A stretch of DNA of 7,610 nucleotides from Terriglobales bacterium (GCA_030150795.1 JASLFF010000322.1:1-7610); one strand, 5' to 3'; shown: positions 1 through 6,059, numbered from the stretch's first letter. Made by a program: numbers and translations. The notes: generated by a model from the letters alone, not told the origin.

Positions 1-401
1 ATGAGCGGTCCGTGGCTGTGCCTGCGGGCACGAACCTGATCAAACGCGGAACCCTGCCGGACCAGCTTGTCATCGTAAATTCAGGGAAAGTGGAGATTAC
101 ACTTGACTGCGCACGCGAATCGATTTTGCTGGATTGTGCGACAGCAGGAAGGGTATTCGGCATGCGCGCTGTTGTTTCGGGGGAATTGCCAGAAGAGGAC
201 GTAACCTGCATGGAGAGCTGCAGTATTACGCTGATACCGCGAGACACATTTCTAAAAACGGTCCGTCAACACCCGGAAATGTACTTCGCAATTGCCAAGG
301 TGCTCAGCTATGACCTGGTCATGGCGCAGCGTTTGCTTAAAACCTCATTACGCCGCCCCTTCAGAAAAACCATCGCGAAATCCCTGGGGTTGCCGAACTG
401 A
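1..401 (+). CDS. CNBD (Crp-like sensor) protein lacking a DNA-binding domain, 5'-truncated by window edge
   Basis: The reading frame is open from position 3 and ends at TGA 399-401; the true start lies outside the window. The visible 133 residues look like the beta-roll of a Crp/Fnr cyclic-nucleotide-binding domain. The segment LIKRGTLPDQLVIVNSGKVE matches the usual 'G....YIV.SG.V' strand pair, and a phosphate-cassette-like GMRAVVSGELPEED follows. After that comes an amphipathic helix like the Crp dimer helix (MYFAIAKVLSYDLVMAQRLL). The protein then ends in a basic tail (LRRPFRKTIAKSLGLPN) where a Crp protein would continue for about 70 residues with a winged helix-turn-helix. I see no HTH in the other plus-strand frames downstream, so this looks like a real HTH-less architecture, not a simple frameshift. 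The classical cAMP ligands (E, then RS) are not evident, so the ligand is unknown. It may sense a signal or form heterodimers, but that is speculation. Its gene lies upstream of the cytochrome operon, separated by 275 bases. Confidence 0.75.
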   Translation, partial: ERSVAVPAGTNLIKRGTLPDQLVIVNSGKVEITLDCARESILLDCATAGRVFGMRAVVSGELPEEDVTCMESCSITLIPRDTFLKTVRQHPEMYFAIAKVLSYDLVMAQRLLKTSLRRPFRKTIAKSLGLPN

Positions 402-428
402 GTTCAAGACGAGCATGGCTGCGTCCAC

Positions 429-470
429 TGACCAGAGCTGCTTCTGGTCACGGACAAAGCTCTTTCTTTT
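429..470 (+). terminator. Hairpin with trailing T-rich tract, weak candidate terminator
   Basis: A perfect 8-bp inverted repeat TGACCAGA (429-436) / TCTGGTCA (443-450) encloses a 6-base loop. It starts 27 bases after the stop of the CNBD gene. A T-rich stretch TCTTTCTTTT follows at 461-470. The ten-base gap between stem and T tract is longer than in a classical intrinsic terminator, so this could instead be an operator palindrome. Its place between a gene end and the next promoter fits termination. Confidence 0.4.
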
Positions 471-591
471 GGGGTTAGTTGCCCGCTGAGGACCTGCGAA
501 ATTCATCACGGTCCCCCATTTTTCCATTCTAAAAAGGAAAACTCACGGTTCCGTCCAACCACGCCGCTCTTAAAAAGATTTTCTTTCATCG

Positions 592-607
592 TGTGATCTG
601 TATCACA
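592..607 (+). promoter_or_regulatory. Perfect Crp-type operator, TGTGA-N6-TCACA
   Basis: TGTGATCTGTATCACA has perfect 6-base arms (TGTGAT/ATCACA) around CTGT and matches the Escherichia coli CRP consensus half-sites exactly. It lies 69 bases upstream of the decaheme cytochrome ATG, with an A/T-rich stretch just before it (571-590). The FNR consensus is TTGAT-N4-ATCAA; here the arms carry TGTGAT, which favours CRP-type over FNR-type recognition. The Crp-family protein encoded at 6060-6779 has the recognition residues expected for this site. Binding is inferred from sequence only. Confidence 0.75.
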
Positions 608-628
608 GAACAGTGCTGCTGATCCTTG

Positions 629-634
629 TAAAGT
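629..634 (+). promoter_or_regulatory. Possible -10 element for a Crp-dependent (class II) promoter
   Basis: TAAAGT matches TATAAT at four of six positions. If transcription began near 641, this hexamer would sit at about -12 to -7 and the Crp palindrome would be centred at -41.5, the class II spacing. No good -35 hexamer is present, as is usual for activator-dependent promoters. The match is modest and the start site is a guess from spacing. Confidence 0.3.
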
Positions 635-676
635 CGCCTTTGACTTTCAGGTAATGAAGAAGTGCGAGGGGCGCTC

Positions 677-1681
677 ATGTCAGGAAAAGCGATCAAAAAG
701 TTATTTGCGCTCGTATTCCTTGCGGTGGGACTGGCAACGGTCTGCTTCGCTGGGCCCAAAAAGCAAAACAATGACAAAGATCCCGGTGCAGCTGCGCAAA
801 ACACCAATGCTGATGCCAAACAAAAGGGAAAGAAAATAACCCTTTCGGAGCTTCAGCAGTCAACCGATCCATCGCAGTACGTGGGGGCTGACACGTGTAA
901 AACCTGCCATGAGGACGTCGCCAAGGGCTATGACAGGGGCCCGCACTGGAAAACCACTCTCGCTAAGCATCAGGGACCGCAGTGGCAGGGCTGTGAGGCT
1001 TGCCACGGCCCCGGCAAGGAGCACGCTGAATCGGCGGATCCCAGCAAGATTATCCGCTTTCCCAGCTTGTCGGCTGAGGAAGCATCCAAACGCTGCCTGA
1101 GCTGCCATGAACTGGGCCAGGAGCACGCCAACTTCCTTCGCTCGGCGCACGTAAAGAACAACGTTGGCTGCAACGATTGCCACTCGATTCATACCCCCAA
1201 GATCCAGGCGCAGTTATTGAAGGCGGCACAGCCGCAGCTCTGCTACTCGTGCCACCTTGACGTTAAGCCTGATTTCTCCAAACCGTTTCACCACAAGGTC
1301 AATGAAGGATTGGTATCCTGCAGCAACTGCCACAACCCGCACGGCGGTTTCTTAACGCATCAATTACGCTCCACGGCTGCGCAAGACCAGCTCTGCTTCA
1401 ATTGCCACACAGACAAAGCCGGGCCCTTCGCTTTTGAGCATGCTCCAGTCAAGACTGAAGGCTGCGTAGCTTGCCATTCGCCGCATGGGTCGTCCAATCC
1501 AAGGCTGCTGCGCCGCAGCAATATCAACCTGCTCTGCCTGGAATGCCACACGCTCACGGTTGATTCCGCCGCGCCGGCGATTCCGTCATTCCACAATCAG
1601 GCCCAGAAGTACCAGGCCTGCACCATGTGTCACACGGCAATTCACGGGTCGAATTCAGACCATTTCTTCTTTAAACCGTAA
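677..1681 (+). CDS. DmsE/MtrA-type periplasmic decaheme cytochrome c
   Basis: This 334-residue secreted c-type cytochrome has exactly ten CxxCH haem-binding motifs: CKTCH, CEACH, CLSCH, CNDCH, CYSCH, CSNCH, CFNCH, CVACH, CLECH and CTMCH, from C74 to H319. Count, length and order with the following barrel gene are those of the DmsE/MtrA family, whose members sit inside an MtrB-type porin and wire electrons across the outer membrane. Other histidines (for example in HNPHG, HSPHG and HSIH) could supply the distal ligands for bis-His coordination. ATG 677 is chosen because AGGGG (667-671) lies 5 bases upstream and a clean signal peptide follows (KKLFALVFLAVGLATVCFA, cleavage near A25). GTG 662 in frame has a poor ribosome site. 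Residues 26-60 form a polar, Lys/Asn/Asp-rich linker before the first haem. It is the first gene of the operon, and a Crp-type site lies upstream. Electron direction and substrate cannot be told from the sequence. Confidence 0.93.
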   Translation: MSGKAIKKLFALVFLAVGLATVCFAGPKKQNNDKDPGAAAQNTNADAKQKGKKITLSELQQSTDPSQYVGADTCKTCHEDVAKGYDRGPHWKTTLAKHQGPQWQGCEACHGPGKEHAESADPSKIIRFPSLSAEEASKRCLSCHELGQEHANFLRSAHVKNNVGCNDCHSIHTPKIQAQLLKAAQPQLCYSCHLDVKPDFSKPFHHKVNEGLVSCSNCHNPHGGFLTHQLRSTAAQDQLCFNCHTDKAGPFAFEHAPVKTEGCVACHSPHGSSNPRLLRRSNINLLCLECHTLTVDSAAPAIPSFHNQAQKYQACTMCHTAIHGSNSDHFFFKP

Positions 1682-1697
1682 GCGAGGGGCAACGGCG

Positions 1698-4139
1698 ATG
1701 AAGCATGACAACGAATTTCGCGAAATAAAAACGTGGGCCCTGATGGCGGTAATCACCCTTTGCCCACTGGCGCTGTGCGCGCAGGCCACAGACGACGGCA
1801 AAAGCAAACCAGCCGGCAAGGAGACACAAGGCAATCCAGCATCATTGAGCCTGCCTGTGGACTCTGCGCGCAAGGCCAGCGATCTTCCTCCGGCAATCGA
1901 CACGGAAATGAATGAGGGCGAAAACTGGGACGGCTACGAAGCAAAACAGAGCGCGGAATTTGGTGGCCGCATCTCCAGCTTTACCGGCAGCCAAGCCATG
2001 TGGGACACCTTTGTAAACCTTGGCACCGGACCTCGGTTGCTCGAGTACACACTGGACTTGCACTCGCCCAGCCATACCGGCAAGCTATTTGATGACTTCA
2101 ACTTCAGCAACTTCGGCTATGGAGGCGAGCCCCTCAATGTGAGCCGGTTGCGCTTCTCCAAGGGTGCGGCCTATACATTCAACGGCAGCTTCCGTCGTGA
2201 CCAGAATATTTTTGACTACGATCTTTTCGCCAATCCCCTCAACCCGCCAACCTCAGTACCAAACATTCCCGTGCTGAATTCGCCTCACGAATTTCTGCTT
2301 ACCCGCCGGATGAGTGATGCGAACCTGGGTATCTTTCCCGTTGGAAAAATTCGCTTCCAGCTAGGTTGGTCTCGGGTGGTCAATGAAGGAACAAGCTTTT
2401 CCACGATCCACCTGGGAACGGAGTCGCAGCTCCTTCAGCCAACACTCAACACAACTGACAACTACAAGTTTGGCGTATCTTTCCGATTCATTCCCAGAAC
2501 CGCTATCAACTTTGACCAGTTCTTTTCTCACTTCAAGGGCGATACAAGCGCCGGCCTGGCTACCACTCCATTTACGCTTGCGGGAGGCATTCCAGTAGAT
2601 CTCGGTTTGCCGTTCAATACTGTTGCAGGACAGCCCTGCGCCGCGCCTCTGCTTGCAAGCGGACTCGCCAATCCAGGCTGCAATGGCACACTCGGTTACT
2701 CGCGCGTAGGAAAACTCCGCAATAACTATCCAACCGAGCAGCTAAGCTTTCAAAGCAATTATTTTAAGCGTATCGACATGTCCGGGCGCTTCAGCTATTC
2801 CAGCGCAGATGCAAATAACCCTTCATTCGCAGAAATTTTCAATGGTCTTATCACTCGAAGCCGCCAGAGATTTACCGATATGACAGGATCTTCCACCGCG
2901 CAGCGCATTTCCACTAGCGCTGATTTTGGAGTTACATTCCGGGTGACGGACAGACTCCATGTAATCGATGCATTCCGGTTTGACAATTTCCGCATTCCCA
3001 CGGGCTGGAACTACGTAACCAACAGTTTGTTTGGAGCTACGCTCCTTTCCAATGGGAACGTTTTCACTCCGGCAACCTGTCCGCCACCCTTTACGGCGGC
3101 CACTTGTCCGCAGCACAATGCAAGCTCGGGGGCAGATGTGGTGACTGATGTCCTGAACCAGTTCCTGAAACAGGCCAGCACCATTAATACATTTGAGGTT
3201 GAATATCAGTTCACGCCGCGCGTTAGCGCTTATGTAGGCTATCGCTTTGAGCGCCGCGATATCACTGACAACGATTCAGATCTGCAAATCCAAACGTTCT
3301 TCCCGGGCCCCACTGCCGCTCTGGCGAACCGGGGCGCCTGCGTGGGACTGCCGCGCGCGGCTGATGGCACGTGCACCGTCGCGGTTCCGGACAGCGGAGA
3401 TGTCTCTGTCCGAATCAATGCCCATTCTGCCATCTTTGGCTTTTCTGCGCGGCCCAGCAATAAGCTCCGTTTCAGCTTCGACAGCGAACAATATTATGCG
3501 GACAATACATTTACCCGCATCAGCCCGCGTCACCTGCAGCGCTATAAAGGCCGGGTCAATTACAAGCCTACTCAATGGTGGAACCTTGGGACAGCGATTA
3601 ACATCCGGGAAAACCGGAACAACACCGCTGACATCGGCAACCTGCAACACAATCGCAGCTATGCTTTCAACAGCGTGATTGCGCCCGCAGAGGCAAAATG
3701 GGGACTGGATCTCTCCTACGATTACAATGACATTTTTTCCCAAACCAACATTTGCTTTGTGGCCACGCCTGTTCCCGTAGGATCGCTGAGTTGTGGCACG
3801 CCATTTCTTTCGGGGATTTCGGTATACAGCGAAACCGCCCACGTTGGAGCAGGATCGGTCTACCTAAAACCGGTTAAGCGAGTGACTGCCGCCGTGGGAT
3901 ATACCGTGACCAGCAGCAACGGCAACACGCTGATTTTGAATCCGATTGCGCCCACCGGGCCGCTGGCGTTCAATTATCACCTTCCCTCCGGGTCCCTGGC
4001 AGTCCAACTGGCAAAAAACCTGGCTTTCAAAGGCGGGTGGAATTACTACGATTACAATGAAAAGTCCGCCCCCGGACCTACACTGCCACGCGATTTCCGG
4101 GGGAACACATTTACACTGGCACTGCGCTACTCGATGTAG
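1698..4139 (+). CDS. MtrB/PioB-family outer-membrane beta-barrel (decaheme-associated porin)
   Basis: The 813-residue product has a signal peptide (hydrophobic ALMAVITLCPLALCAQA near residues 14-30), a polar N-terminal region to about residue 80, then a long series of alternating aromatic/polar strands typical of a large barrel (for example FRRDQNIFDYDLF, YVGYRFERRD, WWNLGTAINIRENR, FTLALRYSM at the end). Position directly after a DmsE/MtrA decaheme gene and length somewhat above Shewanella MtrB identify it as the porin sheath of a porin-cytochrome complex. ATG 1698 has GAGGGG (1684-1689) 8 bases upstream and lies 16 bases after the cytochrome stop. The frame is open further upstream, but that part overlaps the cytochrome gene. 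The mature part has eight cysteines, all in close pairs: 314/328, 461/470, 548/559 and 686/699. Each lies in Pro/Gly/Ala-rich, loop-like sequence, which suggests disulfide-stapled loops. I do not see the CxxC near the mature N-terminus described for Shewanella MtrB. The last residue is Met, not the usual aromatic residue. Confidence 0.88.
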   Translation: MKHDNEFREIKTWALMAVITLCPLALCAQATDDGKSKPAGKETQGNPASLSLPVDSARKASDLPPAIDTEMNEGENWDGYEAKQSAEFGGRISSFTGSQAMWDTFVNLGTGPRLLEYTLDLHSPSHTGKLFDDFNFSNFGYGGEPLNVSRLRFSKGAAYTFNGSFRRDQNIFDYDLFANPLNPPTSVPNIPVLNSPHEFLLTRRMSDANLGIFPVGKIRFQLGWSRVVNEGTSFSTIHLGTESQLLQPTLNTTDNYKFGVSFRFIPRTAINFDQFFSHFKGDTSAGLATTPFTLAGGIPVDLGLPFNTVAGQPCAAPLLASGLANPGCNGTLGYSRVGKLRNNYPTEQLSFQSNYFKRIDMSGRFSYSSADANNPSFAEIFNGLITRSRQRFTDMTGSSTAQRISTSADFGVTFRVTDRLHVIDAFRFDNFRIPTGWNYVTNSLFGATLLSNGNVFTPATCPPPFTAATCPQHNASSGADVVTDVLNQFLKQASTINTFEVEYQFTPRVSAYVGYRFERRDITDNDSDLQIQTFFPGPTAALANRGACVGLPRAADGTCTVAVPDSGDVSVRINAHSAIFGFSARPSNKLRFSFDSEQYYADNTFTRISPRHLQRYKGRVNYKPTQWWNLGTAINIRENRNNTADIGNLQHNRSYAFNSVIAPAEAKWGLDLSYDYNDIFSQTNICFVATPVPVGSLSCGTPFLSGISVYSETAHVGAGSVYLKPVKRVTAAVGYTVTSSNGNTLILNPIAPTGPLAFNYHLPSGSLAVQLAKNLAFKGGWNYYDYNEKSAPGPTLPRDFRGNTFTLALRYSM

Positions 4140-4168
4140 TAAAAGTTGTCCACCTTATGGAGGAACGG

Positions 4169-4477
4169 ATGAAGACTTTACTGAGCATGTTGCTTCTGTT
4201 TGGGCTCATGGTGATCGCGCGTCCGGCCATGGCTGATGACGCAGAGGCCCTGTACAAATCGAAATGCCAGGTCTGCCATGGAGCGGACGGCAAAGGATCG
4301 CCCGCAGGCCAGAAACTCGGCGCCCGCGATTTTCATTCGCCCGAAGTGGCCAAGGAAAGCGATGCCGAGCTGCTCAAGATCACCAAAGAAGGCAAAGGCA
4401 AGATGCCGAAATTCGATGGCAAATTGACCGATGATCAGATCAAGGCCTTGATCAAATACATCCGCAGCATGAAGTAA
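4169..4477 (+). CDS. Small periplasmic monoheme cytochrome c (class I)
   Basis: The product has 102 residues with a signal peptide (MKTLLSMLLLFGLMVIARPAMA, cleavage after A22), leaving a mature domain of about 80 residues. It has one haem motif, C33-QV-C36-H37, followed by GADGKGS as in class I cytochromes. The likely axial Met79 is in GKGKMPKF, and a C-terminal helix LTDDQIKALIKYIRSM follows. This is the compact cytochrome c/CcoP-like fold with His/Met coordination and usually a fairly high potential. ATG 4169 is preferred over ATG 4157 because GGAGG (4159-4163) sits 5 bases upstream of it. It lies 29 bases after the barrel gene and 27 before the NapC-like gene. The likely role is a soluble electron shuttle between the membrane tetraheme protein and the decaheme cytochrome or another periplasmic partner; the partner is inferred from context. 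Confidence 0.92.
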   Translation: MKTLLSMLLLFGLMVIARPAMADDAEALYKSKCQVCHGADGKGSPAGQKLGARDFHSPEVAKESDAELLKITKEGKGKMPKFDGKLTDDQIKALIKYIRSMK

Positions 4478-4504
4478 GAGAGCTGTTACACGCTCGGAGG
4501 CAGT

Positions 4505-5125
4505 ATGCCCACGTTTCTGATACTGGCTGTCCTGGTAATAGCGATCTTTCTGGCCGCTTTAATTGCCCTGCGTCCCGGCTTGACCATTGTGCGCGGCGGG
4601 AAGATTCTGGCGTTTCTGGCGTTCTTCATCTTCCCCGTTTTTGCCGGCTTGTTAGGGCTTGAGAACCACATGGAACGGGCGAAGCAAACGTCCTTCTGCC
4701 TGAGCTGCCACATCATGGGCCAGTACGGCCAAAGCTTGTATGTGGATGACGCGTCGTATATTCCAGCGGCCCATTTCCAGAATGGACGTGTGCCGCGCGA
4801 CCAGGCCTGCTACACCTGCCACACTGATTATTCCATGTTTGGAGGCTTCAAAGCCAAGTTCCGCGGGTTGCACCACATTTATGCACAGTATGTCACCGGG
4901 CCGCAGCAGCCCGTGAAACTTTATCACCCGTATAACAATCGCGAATGCCTCCACTGCCATGAAGGATCGCGCAGCTTTGAGCAGGGCGTTATCCATACCG
5001 CCGACCCGCAGACAATGGCCGATATCAAAAGCAACAAGCTTTCCTGCCTGACCTCCGGGTGCCACGATACCATCCATAACGTGAAGCAACTGGACCACGT
5101 GAAATATTGGAAGCCGGTGCAATGA
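4505..5125 (+). CDS. NapC/NrfH-like membrane-anchored tetraheme cytochrome c, probable quinol dehydrogenase
   Basis: The 206-residue product has hydrophobic segments at residues 3-22 and about 34-53, then a periplasmic domain with haem sites C65LSCH69, C102YTCH106, C148LHCH152 and C181LTSGCH187. The first motif reads CxxCHxM (Met71), the signature of haem 1 in the NrfH/NapC family, where the Met or its surroundings form the quinol-side haem site. The last site reads CX4CH, followed by DTIHN, which matches the 'CH..xAHN' seen after haem 4 in NapC proteins. Family members such as CymA and NrfH oxidise menaquinol and pass electrons to periplasmic partners; CymA feeds MtrA and DmsE in Shewanella. 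GGAGG (4496-4500) precedes ATG 4505. Oddities are two apparent membrane helices, where NapC/NrfH normally have one, and the expanded fourth motif. The family call is good; use as the quinol entry point of this operon is inference. Confidence 0.87.
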   Translation: MPTFLILAVLVIAIFLAALIALRPGLTIVRGGKILAFLAFFIFPVFAGLLGLENHMERAKQTSFCLSCHIMGQYGQSLYVDDASYIPAAHFQNGRVPRDQACYTCHTDYSMFGGFKAKFRGLHHIYAQYVTGPQQPVKLYHPYNNRECLHCHEGSRSFEQGVIHTADPQTMADIKSNKLSCLTSGCHDTIHNVKQLDHVKYWKPVQ

Positions 5126-5373
5126 TGCTGACTCAACCCAACCCCATCAACGCCAGATTGCGCCTCGCTGGAAGTCTCATCGCTTTAGGATTGCTAGTGC
5201 AGGCGCTCAGTCTTCTTTGGAACCATCCGCTGTCTTTCATTGCCTTCATCACGCTGGGAGGGCTTCTTGTGGCAGGCGGCATCGTGCTGTACTTGTTTAC
5301 CTTGGTGAATATCCCCCCTGCCGGAACTGAGGAAATTGACGGCGACGCCAAAGCTCGGACGCAACAGACCTGA
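5122..5373 (+). CDS. Small two-helix membrane protein of unknown function
   Basis: This 83-residue protein has a short polar N-terminus ([14 protein letters not shown]), two hydrophobic segments at about residues 15-33 and 39-62, and a charged tail rich in Asp, Glu, Lys and Arg. It has no haem motif and no cysteine. ATG 5122 overlaps the TGA of the tetraheme gene as ATGA, suggesting translational coupling; a second ATG follows directly at 5125. I do not recognise the family. Coupling to the NapC-like gene suggests a membrane partner or assembly factor for it, but this is only context. It appears to be the last gene of the operon. Confidence 0.75.
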   Translation: MMLTQPNPINARLRLAGSLIALGLLVQALSLLWNHPLSFIAFITLGGLLVAGGIVLYLFTLVNIPPAGTEEIDGDAKARTQQT

Positions 5374-5377
5374 TTCC

Positions 5378-5575
5378 AGGCTTGCGGACAAGGAACTTAG
5401 CCCGCTCCACTGTGATGACGATTGCGAGTTTCGTGAAATCTGCGGCGGGTCAAGAGAGCGCGCTTACGCGCTCAGTGCGGATATTTTTGCCGAAGATCCG
5501 AGTTGTGTCTATATCCCCAGGGCCAAGCGAAGAGGAACCCGGATTTGCAATGCATCTAGGCCGACCTGCCAGTAA
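5378..5575 (+). pseudogene. C-terminal remnant of a radical SAM/SPASM protein (AhbD/NirJ-like tail)
   Basis: Read in the frame that ends at TAA 5573-5575, this stretch encodes [16 protein letters not shown], then an acidic [13 protein letters not shown] and VYIP (5423-5518). That is very close to the conserved tail of SPASM-domain radical SAM enzymes such as AhbD/NirJ-type haem-biosynthesis proteins, typically 'C..CEYR..CGGSRARAYA.TGD..AEDP.C.Y.P'. The cysteines at 5411, 5423, 5441 and 5504 correspond to auxiliary Fe-S cluster ligands, though the first spacing is CX3C instead of the usual CX2C. No radical SAM core (CxxxCxxC) lies upstream; that space holds the small membrane protein. So this is probably what is left of a deleted gene. 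The frame is open back to TTG 5336, preceded by GAGG (5329-5332), so translation of a 79-residue mini-protein cannot be excluded. Residues after the tail look random. Confidence 0.6.
5456..5487 (+). terminator. GC-rich hairpin followed by a T run, possible operon terminator
   Basis: GAGCGCG (5456-5462) and CGCGCTC (5467-5473) form a perfect 7-bp stem with a CTTA loop. A five-T run lies at 5483-5487. The hairpin is 82 bases after the last operon gene. The T run starts 9 bases beyond the stem, so it is not a textbook intrinsic terminator. The sequence also lies within the SPASM-like remnant, so part of the symmetry could be inherited coding sequence. Confidence 0.35.
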
Positions 5576-5656
5576 TCGAGTACGGACACGGGGCAGTCGC
5601 GATTCGGAACGCATGGCTCCTACCAAGAAGACCTAAGGACGAAAAACTGTCGCGGG

Positions 5657-6055
5657 TTATTTGTGCAACAGTGAACTCAAAAGATCACGAAGAGCAAGTG
5701 GGCCTTGTCCCTTGTAGAGGCACGCATCCACAAACGGGAAACTCTCATTCCCACGCAATGTTCCGCTGTACATTACAACTAATATTCCAGCAGCAGATCT
5801 CTTTATCTGGCGCGCCAGGTCCGTACCATTCATTCCGGGCATGACATTATCAACAACGACGACATCCACGGGCCGCACTTGAAGCAATTCCAGCGCTGCC
5901 TCACCGCAGCTCGCCGTAAAAACTTGATACCCGCCCGCTTGCAGAATACTTTGGTTGATCTCGAGTATCTCTTGCGAGTCATCAACACACAAGATGCTTG
6001 GCTGGGTCTGTCCCGGCTTGGATATCGTCGTCGGAGCAATTGCGCACACAGTCAT
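5657..6055 (-). CDS. Single-domain response regulator (receiver only)
   Basis: The 132-residue product is a stand-alone CheY-like receiver domain after a short N-terminal extension. The acidic pocket is D25/D26 (ILCVDDSQE), the phospho-acceptor is D69 in VVVVDNVMPGMNG, the switch residue is S97 (MYSG), and the conserved lysine is K115 (LYKG). It has no output domain, so it would act by protein contact or as part of a phosphorelay; no histidine kinase is visible in the window. It follows the Crp-family gene with only 4 bases between stop and ATG. The AGGAG abuts that ATG with no spacing, while GTG at 6049-6047 (codon 3) lies 6 bases from it, so the real start may be the GTG, giving 130 residues. 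The short gap suggests co-transcription and translational coupling with the Crp gene. Confidence 0.9.
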   Translation of the reverse strand: MTVCAIAPTTISKPGQTQPSILCVDDSQEILEINQSILQAGGYQVFTASCGEAALELLQVRPVDVVVVDNVMPGMNGTDLARQIKRSAAGILVVMYSGTLRGNESFPFVDACLYKGQGPLALRDLLSSLLHK

Positions 6056-6059
6056 CTCC

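Noticed and set aside
469..483. Sigma-54-like TTGGGGTTAGTTGCC upstream of the operon
   Set aside because: Only 8 bases separate GG and GC, whereas a -24/-12 promoter needs 10. It is therefore not offered as the target of the NtrC-type activator.
592..607. FNR box instead of Crp box
   Set aside because: The arms are TGTGAT/ATCACA; FNR prefers TTGAT/ATCAA. The inner GAT/ATC is shared, so some cross-recognition is possible, but the Crp match is exact.
1485..1697. Upstream extension of the barrel reading frame by 71 residues
   Set aside because: It overlaps the 3' end of the decaheme gene, which has clear haem motifs there, and lacks a signal peptide. ATG 1698 has a good ribosome site and is followed by a signal peptide.
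5382..5636. Open frame overlapping the SPASM remnant in the next frame (84 codons)
   Set aside because: Its translation is low-complexity, Arg/Ser-rich and without family features. The SPASM-like frame explains the coding signal better.
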